From Zoogloea sp016790385 (GTDB lineage: Bacteria > Pseudomonadota > Gammaproteobacteria > Burkholderiales > Rhodocyclaceae): a stretch of DNA of 64,000 bases. The position numbers were made by a program, and so were the translations under genes. Below the pieces are notes generated by a model. It was not told the origin of the DNA. It did no database searches and saw only the letters and a list, made by a program, of their open reading frames with translations. Positions 52,827-61,654 of the stretch are shown in pieces (the first letter of the stretch is position 1; each line of letters starts with the position of its first letter). The stretch is from assembly GCF_041916735.1 (NCBI RefSeq), contig NZ_JAYRYY010000010.1. One strand, written 5' to 3'.

Positions 52827-53168
52827 ATGCATGAAATGTCCCTCGCCGAAGGCGTCCTCCAGATCATCGAGGAGACGGCACGCCGGGAAGGCGCCCGGCG
52901 GGTCAGGCTGGTGGTCCTGGAGATCGGCCGCTTGTCTTCGGTGGAAGCATCCGCCCTCGCCTTCTGCTTCGACGTGGTCACCCGCGGCAGCGTGGCGGAG
53001 GGCGCCGAACTGGTGATCGACGAGATACCGGGCAGCGGCTGGTGCAAGACCTGCGGCAAGACGGTGGCCATTGGCGAACGCTACGCGCCCTGCCCCCTGT
53101 GCCGCGGTTTCCAGGTCGAGCCGACCGGCGGCACCCGCATGCAGGTTCGTGAAATCGGTATAGAGTGA
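52827..53168 (+). CDS. hypA: Hydrogenase nickel-insertion protein HypA
   Basis: Delivers Ni(II) to the [NiFe] hydrogenase large subunit with HypB. The 113-residue protein begins MHEMSLAEG, giving the Ni-binding His2, and has the structural zinc site CKTCGK and CPLCRG. First of five hyp genes; 22 bp before hypB. Its promoter must lie in the 38-bp gap or in the CRISPR-side gene. Confidence 0.95.
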   Translation: MHEMSLAEGVLQIIEETARREGARRVRLVVLEIGRLSSVEASALAFCFDVVTRGSVAEGAELVIDEIPGSGWCKTCGKTVAIGERYAPCPLCRGFQVEPTGGTRMQVREIGIE

Positions 53169-53190
53169 AGGCGCAAGGAGGGATTCAGCC

Positions 53191-54174
53191 ATGTGCACAG
53201 TCTGCGGCTGCGGTGCTGGTGACACGCGCATTGAGGGGCAGCCCCCCCACGAACACGAACATGAACATGCCGACGGCACGCGCCACAGCCACCCCCACGT
53301 GGGGGAGCCCCATGCCCGCCCGCCGGCCACGGCCGGCCAGGGCCACTGGCATCAGCATGCCGACGGGAGTTGGCACAGCCACACCCACGACCACCCCTAT
53401 GTGCCCGCCAACACCCTGCATTACGGTCAGGGCCCCGCAGGCGCCCATGCTCCCGGCCTCAGCCAGGCGCGCATGGTGCGTATCGAACAGGACATCCTGG
53501 GCAAGAACGACGCCTATGCCCGCGACAATCGCGAGCGCCTGGCCCGGCACGCCATCCTGGCCCTCAACCTGGTGTCCAGCCCGGGCTCGGGCAAGACCGC
53601 CCTGCTCACCCGAACCCTCACCGCGCTCAAGGGCCGCCTTCCGCTGGCGGTCATCGAAGGCGACCAGGAAACCGCCTTCGACGCCGACCGCATCCGCGCC
53701 ACCGGCGTGCCCGCCCTGCAGATCAACACCGGCAAGGGCTGCCACCTGGACGCCCACATGGTGGGCCAGGCCCTGGCGCAGATCGCCCTGCCGGCGGGGG
53801 GCATCCTGTTCATCGAGAACGTGGGCAACCTGGTCTGCCCGGCGGCCTTCGACCTGGGCGAGGCGGCCAAAGTGGCCATCCTGTCGGTCACCGAAGGCGC
53901 CGACAAGCCGCTCAAATATCCGGACATGTTCCATGCGGCCCGCCTGATGATCATCAACAAGCTGGATCTGCTGCCCTACGTGGATTTCGACGTGGATCAG
54001 GCCATTGCCTACGCCCGGCGCATCAATCCGCGGCTCCAGGTGCTCACCGTCTCCGCCACCCGGGGCGACGGCTTCGACGCCTGGCTTGCCTGGCTCGACA
54101 CCGAGCTGGGCGCCGTCAAGCAGACCCGCATCGACAGCCTTGAGAGCGAGCTGGCCCGGCTGCGGGGCGCCTGA
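53191..54174 (+). CDS. hypB: Hydrogenase maturation GTPase HypB with His-rich nickel store
   Basis: GTP-dependent nickel chaperone, 327 residues. The N-terminal high-affinity site MCTVCGCG is followed by a long histidine-rich stretch (about residues 20-80, with HEHEHEH and HSHTHDHPY), allowing nickel storage. The GTPase domain has the P-loop SSPGSGKTALL, EGDQETAFDADR and NKLDLLPY. An AAGGAGG ribosome binding site precedes the ATG. Confidence 0.95.
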   Translation: MCTVCGCGAGDTRIEGQPPHEHEHEHADGTRHSHPHVGEPHARPPATAGQGHWHQHADGSWHSHTHDHPYVPANTLHYGQGPAGAHAPGLSQARMVRIEQDILGKNDAYARDNRERLARHAILALNLVSSPGSGKTALLTRTLTALKGRLPLAVIEGDQETAFDADRIRATGVPALQINTGKGCHLDAHMVGQALAQIALPAGGILFIENVGNLVCPAAFDLGEAAKVAILSVTEGADKPLKYPDMFHAARLMIINKLDLLPYVDFDVDQAIAYARRINPRLQVLTVSATRGDGFDAWLAWLDTELGAVKQTRIDSLESELARLRGA

Positions 54175-54226
54175 CGACCATGCGCTCACAATCGCCCCCC
54201 ACCACGCCTGCCCGGAGCCTTTCATC

Positions 54227-54454
54227 ATGTGCCTAGCCATTCCCGCCCGCGTGGTCGAACTGCGCGACGGTGATCTCGCCGTGGTCGAGCTGGCCGGAGT
54301 ACGCAAGGAGATCTCCCTGGCCCTGGTCGAGGACGTCGCCCTGGACGACTACGTCATCGTGCACGTGGGCTTTGCCCTCAGCCGGCTCGACCCGGAGGAA
54401 GCCGCGCGCACCCTGGCCCTCTTCGCGGAACAGGGCGAAAACCCCGCGCCGTGA
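54227..54454 (+). CDS. hypC: Hydrogenase maturation chaperone HypC
   Basis: Carries the Fe(CN)2CO group with HypD and keeps the immature large subunit open. The 75-residue protein starts MCLAIPARV with the essential Cys2, and continues with VGFALSRLDPEEAARTL. Its stop overlaps the GTG start of hypD by 4 bp. Confidence 0.95.
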   Translation: MCLAIPARVVELRDGDLAVVELAGVRKEISLALVEDVALDDYVIVHVGFALSRLDPEEAARTLALFAEQGENPAP

Positions 54455-55569
54455 AATACATCGACGAATTCCGCGACGGCGCACTGGCCCGCAAGCTCGG
54501 TGCCGACATCGCCCGTGCCGCCGCCCCCCGGCGCCGCTATCACTTCATGGAGTTCTGCGGCGGCCACACCCACGCCATCTCGCGCCATGGCCTCGCCGAT
54601 CTGCTGCCCGCCAACGTGCGCATGATCCACGGGCCGGGCTGCCCAGTCTGCGTGCTCCCCATCGGTCGGGTGGATCAGGCCATCCGGCTGGCCCTCGACC
54701 ACGGTGTGATGCTGTGCACCTACGGCGACTGCCTGCGCGTGCCCGCCTCCGACGGCCTGTCGCTGCTGAAGGCGCGAGCGCGCGGCGCAGATGTCCGCAT
54801 GGTCTATTCCAGCGCCGATGCGGTGGCCCTGGCCCGGCAGCACCCGGACCGACAGGTGGTGTTCTTTGCCATCGGCTTCGAGACCACCACGCCCCCCACG
54901 GCGGTGGCCATCCGCGAGGCCGCAGCGCTGGGGCTGGGCAATTTCTCGGTGCTGTGCTGCCATGTCCTGACCCCGCCGGCCATGACCGCCATCCTGGAAG
55001 CGCCCGCCAGCGCGGGGGGGGTTCCCCTCGATGGTTTCGTCGGCCCGGCCCATGTGTCCACCATCATCGGCAGCGCGCCCTACGCCTTCTGCGCCGAGCG
55101 CTACGCCAAACCGGTGGTGATCGCCGGGTTCGAGCCCCTCGACGTGATGCTGGCCATCCTGATGCTGATACGCCAGACCAACGAGGGCCGGGCCGAGGTC
55201 GAGAACGAGTTTGTGCGTGCCGTCAGCCACGAGGGCAACCGCAAGGCCCAGGCGCTGGTGGCCGAGGTGTTCGCGCGGCGTCCGGACTTCGAGTGGCGGG
55301 GCCTTGGCACCATCCCCAACTCCGCCCTGTGCCTGGCGCCGGCCTATCGGGCCTTCGACGCCGAGGCGCGTTTTCCGGTGGCCTACCGGAGCGTGGCCGA
55401 CCACAAGGCCTGTGAATGCGGCGCCATCCTGCGCGGCGTCAAGCGCCCCCAGGAATGCCGGATCTTCGGCACCGCCTGCACCCCCGAAAACCCCGTCGGC
55501 TCATGCATGGTGAGTTCTGAAGGCGCCTGCGCCGCCCATTACACCTATGGCCGCCACAAGGACGCCTGA
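54451..55569 (+). CDS. hypD: Hydrogenase maturation iron-sulfur protein HypD
   Basis: A [4Fe-4S] scaffold for Fe(CN)2CO assembly, 372 residues from GTG 54451 (KYIDEFRDGALARKLG). Diagnostic motifs are FMEFCGGHTHAISRHG, IHGPGCPVCVLPIG, FFAIGFETTTPPTA, and the C-terminal cluster Cys residues (ACECGAILRGVKRPQECRIF split over residues 316-335; FGTACTPENPVGSCMVSSEG). It is followed by hypE after 1 bp. Confidence 0.95.
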   Translation: MKYIDEFRDGALARKLGADIARAAAPRRRYHFMEFCGGHTHAISRHGLADLLPANVRMIHGPGCPVCVLPIGRVDQAIRLALDHGVMLCTYGDCLRVPASDGLSLLKARARGADVRMVYSSADAVALARQHPDRQVVFFAIGFETTTPPTAVAIREAAALGLGNFSVLCCHVLTPPAMTAILEAPASAGGVPLDGFVGPAHVSTIIGSAPYAFCAERYAKPVVIAGFEPLDVMLAILMLIRQTNEGRAEVENEFVRAVSHEGNRKAQALVAEVFARRPDFEWRGLGTIPNSALCLAPAYRAFDAEARFPVAYRSVADHKACECGAILRGVKRPQECRIFGTACTPENPVGSCMVSSEGACAAHYTYGRHKDA

Positions 55570-55570
55570 C

Positions 55571-56626
55571 ATGCCCGCGCCAAAACACCCCGGCAGCCTT
55601 GGCCGCGCCCTCGATCTCAAACACGGCCGCATCGATCTGGCCCACGGTTCGGGCGGCCGGGCCATGGCCCAGCTCATCGAAGAACTGTTTGCCCGCCACC
55701 TGAACAACCCCTTCCTGGACCAGGGCGACGACGGCGCCGTGCTGCCCGGCGCCGATGGCCGGCTGGTGATGGCCACCGACAGCCACGTGATCTCCCCCCT
55801 GTTCTTCCCCGGCGGCAACATCGGCAGCCTGTCGGTGCACGGCACCCTGAATGATCTGGCGGTGATGGGCGCACGGCCCCTGTGGCTGTCCGCGGCCTTC
55901 ATCCTCGAAGAGGGCCTCCCCCTCGCCGACCTCGCCCGCATCGTCGAAAGCATGGCTGAGGCCGGCCGCGCCGCCGGCGTTCCCATCGTCACCGGCGACA
56001 CCAAGGTCGTCGAGCGCGGCAAGGGTGACGGGGTGTTCATCACCACCACCGGCGTCGGCAGCCTGCCCCCCGGCCGCGACGTATCAGGCCGGCATGCCCG
56101 CCCAGGCGACGTGGTGCTGATCTCCGGCACCCTCGGCGACCATGGCATGGCCATCATGGCCGCCCGCGAGAACCTGGGCTTCGAAACCCCCATCGTCTCC
56201 GACAGCGCCGCCCTGCATGGACTGACCGAGGCCCTGTTTGCCTCCGGAGCACAGATCCGCACCCTGCGCGACCCGACGCGGGGCGGCCTTGCCACAACGC
56301 TCAACGAGATCGCCCGCCAATCCGGCGTTGGCATTGTGCTCGACGAAGCCGCGCTGCCGATCAACCCGGCCGTCGCCGCCGCCTGCGAGTTCCTTGGCCT
56401 CGACCCCCTGTATGTGGCCAACGAAGGCAAGCTCCTAGCCATCGTCGCCGCCAACGACGCCGATGCCGCCCTGGCGGCCCTGCGCGCCCACCCCCTCGGC
56501 ACTCGGGCGGCACGCATCGGCACCGTTCAGGCCGACGCGCACCGCTTTGTCCAGATGCTCACCACCCTGGGCGGGCGGCGCGTCGTGGATTGGTTGAACG
56601 GAGACCCGCTGCCCCGCATCTGCTGA
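55571..56626 (+). CDS. hypE: Hydrogenase maturation protein HypE
   Basis: Dehydrates a C-terminal thiocarboxamide to thiocyanate, giving the cyanide ligand. The 351-residue PurM-like protein has LAHGSGGRAMAQLIEE, DQGDDGAVL, TGDTKVVERGKGDG, RDPTRGGLATTLNE and the required C-terminal Cys (PLPRIC). HypF, which supplies the carbamoyl group, is not in the window, and no hydrogenase genes are seen. Last gene of hypABCDE here. Confidence 0.95.
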   Translation: MPAPKHPGSLGRALDLKHGRIDLAHGSGGRAMAQLIEELFARHLNNPFLDQGDDGAVLPGADGRLVMATDSHVISPLFFPGGNIGSLSVHGTLNDLAVMGARPLWLSAAFILEEGLPLADLARIVESMAEAGRAAGVPIVTGDTKVVERGKGDGVFITTTGVGSLPPGRDVSGRHARPGDVVLISGTLGDHGMAIMAARENLGFETPIVSDSAALHGLTEALFASGAQIRTLRDPTRGGLATTLNEIARQSGVGIVLDEAALPINPAVAAACEFLGLDPLYVANEGKLLAIVAANDADAALAALRAHPLGTRAARIGTVQADAHRFVQMLTTLGGRRVVDWLNGDPLPRIC

Positions 56627-56801
56627 GAGGGTGTGGATACATCCGCCGCCGGCACGCCGCAGGGTGCGAAGCGCCAAGCGTAACAATCAGGCGGTCACCA
56701 TCACAAACATCGGCCCGGCATGACCGTGATGATGGCTGCGACGGTCACCCCCGATTGTTTGATGCCGACGAGCACACGGATATGCCCCGGTGATCCGGCC
56801 G

Positions 56802-57131
56802 TTATAAGGTGTCGGGCTCCTGCATCCACGCCGGAATGTCCCGCTGGCCGTGCAGCACACGCCAGACATCGATGTGTTCCGGGTGCTCGACGTAGAACAC
56901 GAGGTGCGGATAGCGTGCCAACGGCCAAGACCGCAGGCACGGCAAGTTGAGTTCATGGGCGTAACGCGCAGAGCCGGTGGCCGGGTGGCGACCGATGTGG
57001 CCGTAGGCCTTCTCAAGCACATCAATGAAGCCAAGCGCCACGCCGCCACCCGCCTCACTCAGGTAGTAGGCGACGGCCTCGTCCACGTCTTGGTTGGCCT
57101 GCTCACGCGGGATGACTGGCTTGGCTTTCAC
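56802..57131 (-). CDS. parE: ParE/RelE-superfamily toxin
   Basis: A 109-residue toxin: basic start (KAKPVIPREQANQDVDEAVA), HPATGSARYAHELNLPCLRS, YPHLVFYVEHPEHIDVWRVL and HGQRDIPAWM, the usual ParE-like strands. ParE proteins poison DNA gyrase, although RelE-like mRNA cleavage cannot be excluded. It overlaps the antitoxin gene by 4 bp, downstream on the same strand. Confidence 0.88.
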   Translation of the reverse strand: MKAKPVIPREQANQDVDEAVAYYLSEAGGGVALGFIDVLEKAYGHIGRHPATGSARYAHELNLPCLRSWPLARYPHLVFYVEHPEHIDVWRVLHGQRDIPAWMQEPDTL

Positions 57132-57379
57132 CCCTGAGCGCCGGCTTTGGCACTCCTGCGTACCCGGTCCCGCAGGCCTTCAAAGTAGCTGGCGTCGACC
57201 GGGGTGGTCGGACTGGACGCAGCACCTGCCAGCAGCAAGCCGCGTAGATGCACACGATCCTGGTCCTTGCGGATCAACTCGCGCACATACTCGCTGCTCG
57301 TACCGTAGCCGCGCTGTTCGACCTGCTCGTCCACAAAGGACTTCAGGGTGTCAGGGAGAGAGATGTTCATCGTGCTCAT
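57128..57379 (-). CDS. parD: ParD-type ribbon-helix-helix antitoxin
   Basis: An 83-residue antitoxin starting MSTMNISLPDTLKSFVDEQV, with GYGTSSEYVRELIRKDQDR completing the ribbon-helix-helix domain; the C-terminal tail should bind the toxin. It probably autorepresses the operon from the AT-richer gap at 57380-57438. Located between the hyp genes and the AraC regulator, convergent with hypE. Confidence 0.9.
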   Translation of the reverse strand: MSTMNISLPDTLKSFVDEQVEQRGYGTSSEYVRELIRKDQDRVHLRGLLLAGAASSPTTPVDASYFEGLRDRVRRSAKAGAQG

Positions 57380-57438
57380 GGCGTAAGCCTAGGTTCTTTG
57401 GCAAAATTTGGCAAGACCACGGTCTGGCGCGCTGCCCC

Positions 57439-58449
57439 CTAATCCGCCAAACCGGCCGCCCTGCCCCGATACTCCCCCGGGCTGGCCCCCGTCCAGCGGC
57501 GAAAGGCCCGGTAGAAGGCGCTGTGCTCGGAGAAACCCAGGGCAAAGCCGATGTCATCCACTGAGCGCGTGGAGTTGCACAGCAGGTCGATGGCCATGTC
57601 GCGGCGCAGGTCGTCCTTGATCACCTGGAAGGAAGAGCCCTCGCGCTCCAGGCGGCGGCGCAGGGTGGATGGGGTGGTGTGCATGGCGCCGGCCAGCGCC
57701 TCGAAGCTCGGCCACTCGGCGAGGGGCTTGTCGGACAACAGCGCGCGGATGCGGGCCACGGCGCCGGCCGGGCTGCGGTACTTGACCAGGAAGTTGGCCG
57801 GCGCCTGCCGCAGGAAGACCCGCAGCGCGGCCGCATCGCGGATCACCGGCAGTTCAAGCAGCCGGGCATCGAAAGCCAGCGTGGTCGCCCCCTCACCAAA
57901 ACGCAGCTTGTTGCCGAAGATCAGCCGATACTCGGCCAGGTTGGGCGGGCTGGGCTGGCGGAAACTCACCTCCATCAGGGGCAGGCGCCGCCCCCCCAGC
58001 CAGCAGGCCACCCCGTAAAGCACCACAAACAAGGTGCCGTGGGCAAACAGGCGGCCGGGCGGCCCCCGGTCGGAGAGCACCACTTCGGCGCGGGCACCCT
58101 CCACCCGGAGCCGGCCGCTCAGGTCATCAAGCACCAGCGAGAAGAAGCGCAAGGCCCGCTCGATGGCGCGCCCCACGGTCGGGCAATCCAGCAGCGCATG
58201 GCACAGGATGGCAAAGCTGCCCCGCCGCATGGGGTGGGAATCCATGCCGAAGAACTCGTCGTTCATCGCGTCGGCCAGGGCGTGCCACAGGGCGCCGTAC
58301 TGCGCGGGCGACACCCGGGCCTGGGGAATCGCCAACAGCTCCGGCGACAGCCCGGCTCCGGCCACCAGGGCGGAGATGTCGAGCCCGCGCTGGCGGGCCA
58401 CCAGCAGGGCTTCCGCCACGAAATCCATCGAGATCGTGCCCTTCTCCAT
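57439..58449 (-). CDS. AraC-family regulator with arabinose-binding-like N-terminal domain
   Basis: A 336-residue regulator. The N-terminal part (VAEALLVARQRGLDISALVA through the middle domain) belongs to the ligand-sensing type found in OruR/ArgR-like AraC proteins. The C-terminal double helix-turn-helix includes HTTPSTLRRRLEREGSSFQ and the signature DIGFALGFSEHSAFYRAFRRWTGASPGEYR (over residues 301-330). It is divergent from the thiolase gene (147 bp), so it probably regulates that pair. Confidence 0.87.
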   Translation of the reverse strand: MEKGTISMDFVAEALLVARQRGLDISALVAGAGLSPELLAIPQARVSPAQYGALWHALADAMNDEFFGMDSHPMRRGSFAILCHALLDCPTVGRAIERALRFFSLVLDDLSGRLRVEGARAEVVLSDRGPPGRLFAHGTLFVVLYGVACWLGGRRLPLMEVSFRQPSPPNLAEYRLIFGNKLRFGEGATTLAFDARLLELPVIRDAAALRVFLRQAPANFLVKYRSPAGAVARIRALLSDKPLAEWPSFEALAGAMHTTPSTLRRRLEREGSSFQVIKDDLRRDMAIDLLCNSTRSVDDIGFALGFSEHSAFYRAFRRWTGASPGEYRGRAAGLAD

Positions 58450-58596
58450 CGTCGCATGCCGCCTCCTGGCCGGCCGGGGTGGTAATTCCGCGCACTTATT
58501 TTGAGGGTTTTTGACGTGGGAAGGCAGGCAGGCCGCCTCCTAGACTACGCCGCGCCACCAGAGGCACCCCCATAACAAGTACACCAGGAGAACACC

Positions 58597-59775
58597 ATGC
58601 CAGATTCCATCGTGATCGTTGCCGCCCGCCGCACCCCCATCGGGGCCTTCCAGGGCTGCCTCACCCCCCTCAGCGCACCACAACTGGCCAGCGCGGCCAT
58701 CCGCGGCGCCTTCAGTGGCCTGGGTGAGCTGGGCCGGGAGGTGGACGAAGCCGTGTTCGGCTGCTGTCTGATGGCCGGCCTCAAGCAGGCGCCGGCCCGT
58801 CAGGCGGTGCTCGGAGCCGGCCTGCCGGACTCGGTGCCGGCCACCACCCTGACCAAGATGTGCGGTTCGGGCATGAAGGCCACCATGCTCGTCCATGACA
58901 TGCTGCTGGCCGGCAGCTGTAGCGTGGGCCTCGCCGGCGGCATGGAGTCCATGTCCAATGCCCCCTACGTGCTGACCCGCGCCCGCAGCGGCTACCGCCT
59001 GGGCCACGGCCAGGCCTTCGATCACATGTTCCTGGATGGCCTGGAGGACGCCTACGAAGGCAAGCTGATGGGCTACTTTGCCGACCTGGCGGCGGCCGAG
59101 TTCGGCATCGCCCGGGAGCGCCAGGACGCCTACGCCGCCGAGTCGGTGCGGCGTGCCCAGCACGCGGTGGCCAGCGGGGCCTTCCGCGACGAGATCGTGC
59201 CGCTTGCCATCCCCGGCCGCCAGGGCGAGCAGATCATCAGCGACGACGAGACGCCCGGCACCTGCGACATCGCCAAGATCCCCAAGCTCAAGCCGGCCTT
59301 CACCAAGGACGGCACCATCACCCCGGCCAACGCCTCCTCCATTTCCGATGGCGCCGCCGCTCTGGTGATGATGCGCGAATCGGAGGCCCTGCGGCGCGGC
59401 ATCACGCCCCTGGCCCGCATCCTCTCCCACGCCACCCACGCCCAGCAGCCCGGCCGCTTCCCCACGGCGCCGGCACCTGCCATCCGCCGCGCCCTCGAGC
59501 GGGCCGGCTGGGGCGTCGGTGACGTGGACCTGTTCGAGATCAACGAGGCCTTTGCGGTGGTCACCCTGCTGGCCATGGACGAGCTGGGGCTGCCGGCCGA
59601 GGTGGTCAATGTGAATGGCGGCGCCTGTGCCATGGGCCACCCGGTGGGCGCCACCGGCGCGCGCATCCTCGTCACCCTGATCCACGCCCTGCGCGCCCGG
59701 GGCCTGCGGCGCGGGCTGGCCAGCCTGTGCATCGGCGGCGGCGAAGCCACGGCCATGGCCATCGAAGTGCTGTGA
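58597..59775 (+). CDS. Acetyl-CoA C-acyltransferase (thiolase)
   Basis: Degradative or biosynthetic thiolase of 392 residues. The acylated Cys is in KMCGSGMKATM, the His in NVNGGACAMGHPVGATGAR, and the second Cys in ASLCIGGGEATAMAIEVL. With the acyl-CoA dehydrogenase 13 bp downstream it forms a short beta-oxidation or branched-chain unit. No enoyl-CoA hydratase or hydroxyacyl-CoA dehydrogenase is adjacent, so the pathway is incomplete here. Confidence 0.92.
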   Translation: MPDSIVIVAARRTPIGAFQGCLTPLSAPQLASAAIRGAFSGLGELGREVDEAVFGCCLMAGLKQAPARQAVLGAGLPDSVPATTLTKMCGSGMKATMLVHDMLLAGSCSVGLAGGMESMSNAPYVLTRARSGYRLGHGQAFDHMFLDGLEDAYEGKLMGYFADLAAAEFGIARERQDAYAAESVRRAQHAVASGAFRDEIVPLAIPGRQGEQIISDDETPGTCDIAKIPKLKPAFTKDGTITPANASSISDGAAALVMMRESEALRRGITPLARILSHATHAQQPGRFPTAPAPAIRRALERAGWGVGDVDLFEINEAFAVVTLLAMDELGLPAEVVNVNGGACAMGHPVGATGARILVTLIHALRARGLRRGLASLCIGGGEATAMAIEVL

Positions 59776-59788
59776 CGGGAGCCCGGCC

Positions 59789-60916
59789 ATGATCCTCACC
59801 CAGGAGCAGGAAATGATCCGGCGCACCCTGCGCGACTTCGCCCAGGCGCGTCTCGCTCCCTTCGCCAGCGAATGGGACCGCACCCGGCGCTTCCCGGCGG
59901 AAGCGCTCAAGGAGCTCGCCGCCCTCGGCGGCCTGGGTATCGTCATCCCCGAGGAATGGCAGGGCGCCGGGCTGGACTATGTCTCGCTGGTGCTCATCAT
60001 CGAGGAGATCGCCGCCGGCGACGCGGCCACCTCCACCGTGGCCTGCGTGCAGAACTCCCTGCCCTGCGGCATCACCCTGAACTACGGCACCCAGGCGCAG
60101 AAGGAACGCTACCTGGGGCGCCTGGCCAGCGGCGAATGGCTGGGCTGCTTCTGCCTCACTGAGCCCCACGTGGGGTCCGACGCCGCGGCCATCCGCACCA
60201 CGGCCACCCGTGACGGCGACCACTGGGTGCTCAACGGGGTCAAGCAGTTCATCACCACGGGCAAAAACGCCCAACTCGCCATCGTCATCGCCGTCACCGA
60301 CAAGTCGGCCGGCAAGCGTGGCATCTCGGCCTTCCTGGTCCCCACCGACACGCCGGGCTACATCGTCGGCCGGGTGGAGAACAAGATGGGCCAGCATGCC
60401 TCGGACACGGCGCAGATCATCCTCGAGGACTGCCGCATCCCCACCGACCACCTTCTGGGCAAGGAAGGCGAAGGCTACCGCATCGCCCTCTCCAGCCTGG
60501 AGCCCGGACGCATCGGCGTGGCCGCCCAGGCCATCGGCATCGCCCGGGCGGCGCTGGAGGCGGCAACGGCCTACGCCAAGGAGCGCCAGTCCTTCGGCCA
60601 GGCCCTGATCGAACACCAGGCGGTGGCCTTCCGCCTGGCCGACATGGCCACCCGTATCGAAGCCGCCCGCCAGCTCGCGCTGCACGCGGCCAGCCTGAAG
60701 GATGCGGGGCACCCCTGCCTGAAGGAAGCCTCCATGGCCAAGCTGTTTGCCACCGAGATGGCCGAAAAGGTGTGCTCCGACGCCATCCAGATCCACGGCG
60801 GCGCCGGCTACATCGCCGACTACCCGGTGGAACGCCACTACCGGGACGTGCGGGTCAGCCAGATCTACGAGGGGACATCGGACATCCAGCGGATGGTGAT
60901 CGCGCGGGCGCTCTGA
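59789..60916 (+). CDS. Acyl-CoA dehydrogenase
   Basis: FAD-dependent dehydrogenase of 375 residues introducing an alpha-beta double bond into an acyl-CoA. Family motifs: FCLTEPHVGSDAAAIRTTA, WVLNGVKQFITTG, ERQSFGQALIEHQAVAFRLA and QIHGGAGYIADYPVERHYRD, with a catalytic Glu in the region YEGTSDIQ. It resembles short-chain/branched-chain enzymes; electron-transfer flavoprotein is the expected acceptor. Co-transcribed with the thiolase. Confidence 0.92.
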   Translation: MILTQEQEMIRRTLRDFAQARLAPFASEWDRTRRFPAEALKELAALGGLGIVIPEEWQGAGLDYVSLVLIIEEIAAGDAATSTVACVQNSLPCGITLNYGTQAQKERYLGRLASGEWLGCFCLTEPHVGSDAAAIRTTATRDGDHWVLNGVKQFITTGKNAQLAIVIAVTDKSAGKRGISAFLVPTDTPGYIVGRVENKMGQHASDTAQIILEDCRIPTDHLLGKEGEGYRIALSSLEPGRIGVAAQAIGIARAALEAATAYAKERQSFGQALIEHQAVAFRLADMATRIEAARQLALHAASLKDAGHPCLKEASMAKLFATEMAEKVCSDAIQIHGGAGYIADYPVERHYRDVRVSQIYEGTSDIQRMVIARAL

Positions 60917-61147
60917 GCCGCCTGCCGGGTGGCGGGGCTTGGAGAGGCGTGGATGTTGGACGTGTGGGGGCGCGTTCCGGGCTTTCCCTTGTATTGCGTC
61001 ACATTGGCCGGGTCTCGGCCCGGCGGCCGACCGACTTCTTTGTTGTACGACAAAGAAGTCGGCAAGAAAACGTACCCCGCTGTCGCGCCCCCTTCGGGGG
61101 TGCCCTCTTTCCGGGTCCGTCAGGCGGGGTCTGCGCAAACTCGCCCT

Positions 61148-61654
61148 GCGGGCTCAGACAAGCGCAGCCCTTTTTCCGCCTGCCGAACCCAGTCGGCGCA
61201 CCAGAGGGAAAAGAAAATGCAGATGATCAACGGCCAGTGCCCGACTCAATCTCCGCAGGGGCTCGGTGTATCCGAAAAGCCCGTTCCGCCCCGCCGAGCA
61301 GCACACCAGCAGGTGGGGCCTTCCGGCGCGGCTGTCTGAGCCCGAAGGGCGAGTTCCGCGCCGGCCGCCTGCTGGGAGCAGCGCAGGGCAGTCATTCGCG
61401 CAGCGAATGACCGGGGTGGCCGGGTCGCCTTCTTTGCTGACTTTCTTGGCGACGCACGAAAGTCAGTCGCCCGCCGGGCCGAGACCCGGCCAACGATACG
61501 CCAAACACGGGAAAGCCAGCCCGGAAGGGCACGAGCGCTCCGAAGCTCAATACCCACCCCCCGGCCCCGCATACGGCTCACCATGCTTGTACTACGCCGC
61601 CAGCCCCGAGGTAGCCGCAGCCAGCAACAGGGAATCCTCACCCACGGCAATGAA
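61148..61654. repeat. 507-bp tandem duplication, unit 1
   Basis: Unit 1 matches unit 2 (61655-62161) throughout with a few per cent differences, at a constant offset of 507 bp. Both start at GCGGGCTC, which also occurs at 62162 inside the aldolase gene, marking the recombination junction. Unit 1 includes a copy of the aldolase 3' end. Confidence 0.9.
61547..61654 (-). pseudogene. Duplicated 3' fragment of the HpcH/HpaI aldolase gene
   Basis: The last 36 codons of the aldolase gene, including its stop (complement of TCA at 61547), recur exactly 507 bp upstream of the real 3' end, ending at the duplication junction. It has no start and no promoter and is a relic of the tandem duplication. Confidence 0.85.
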
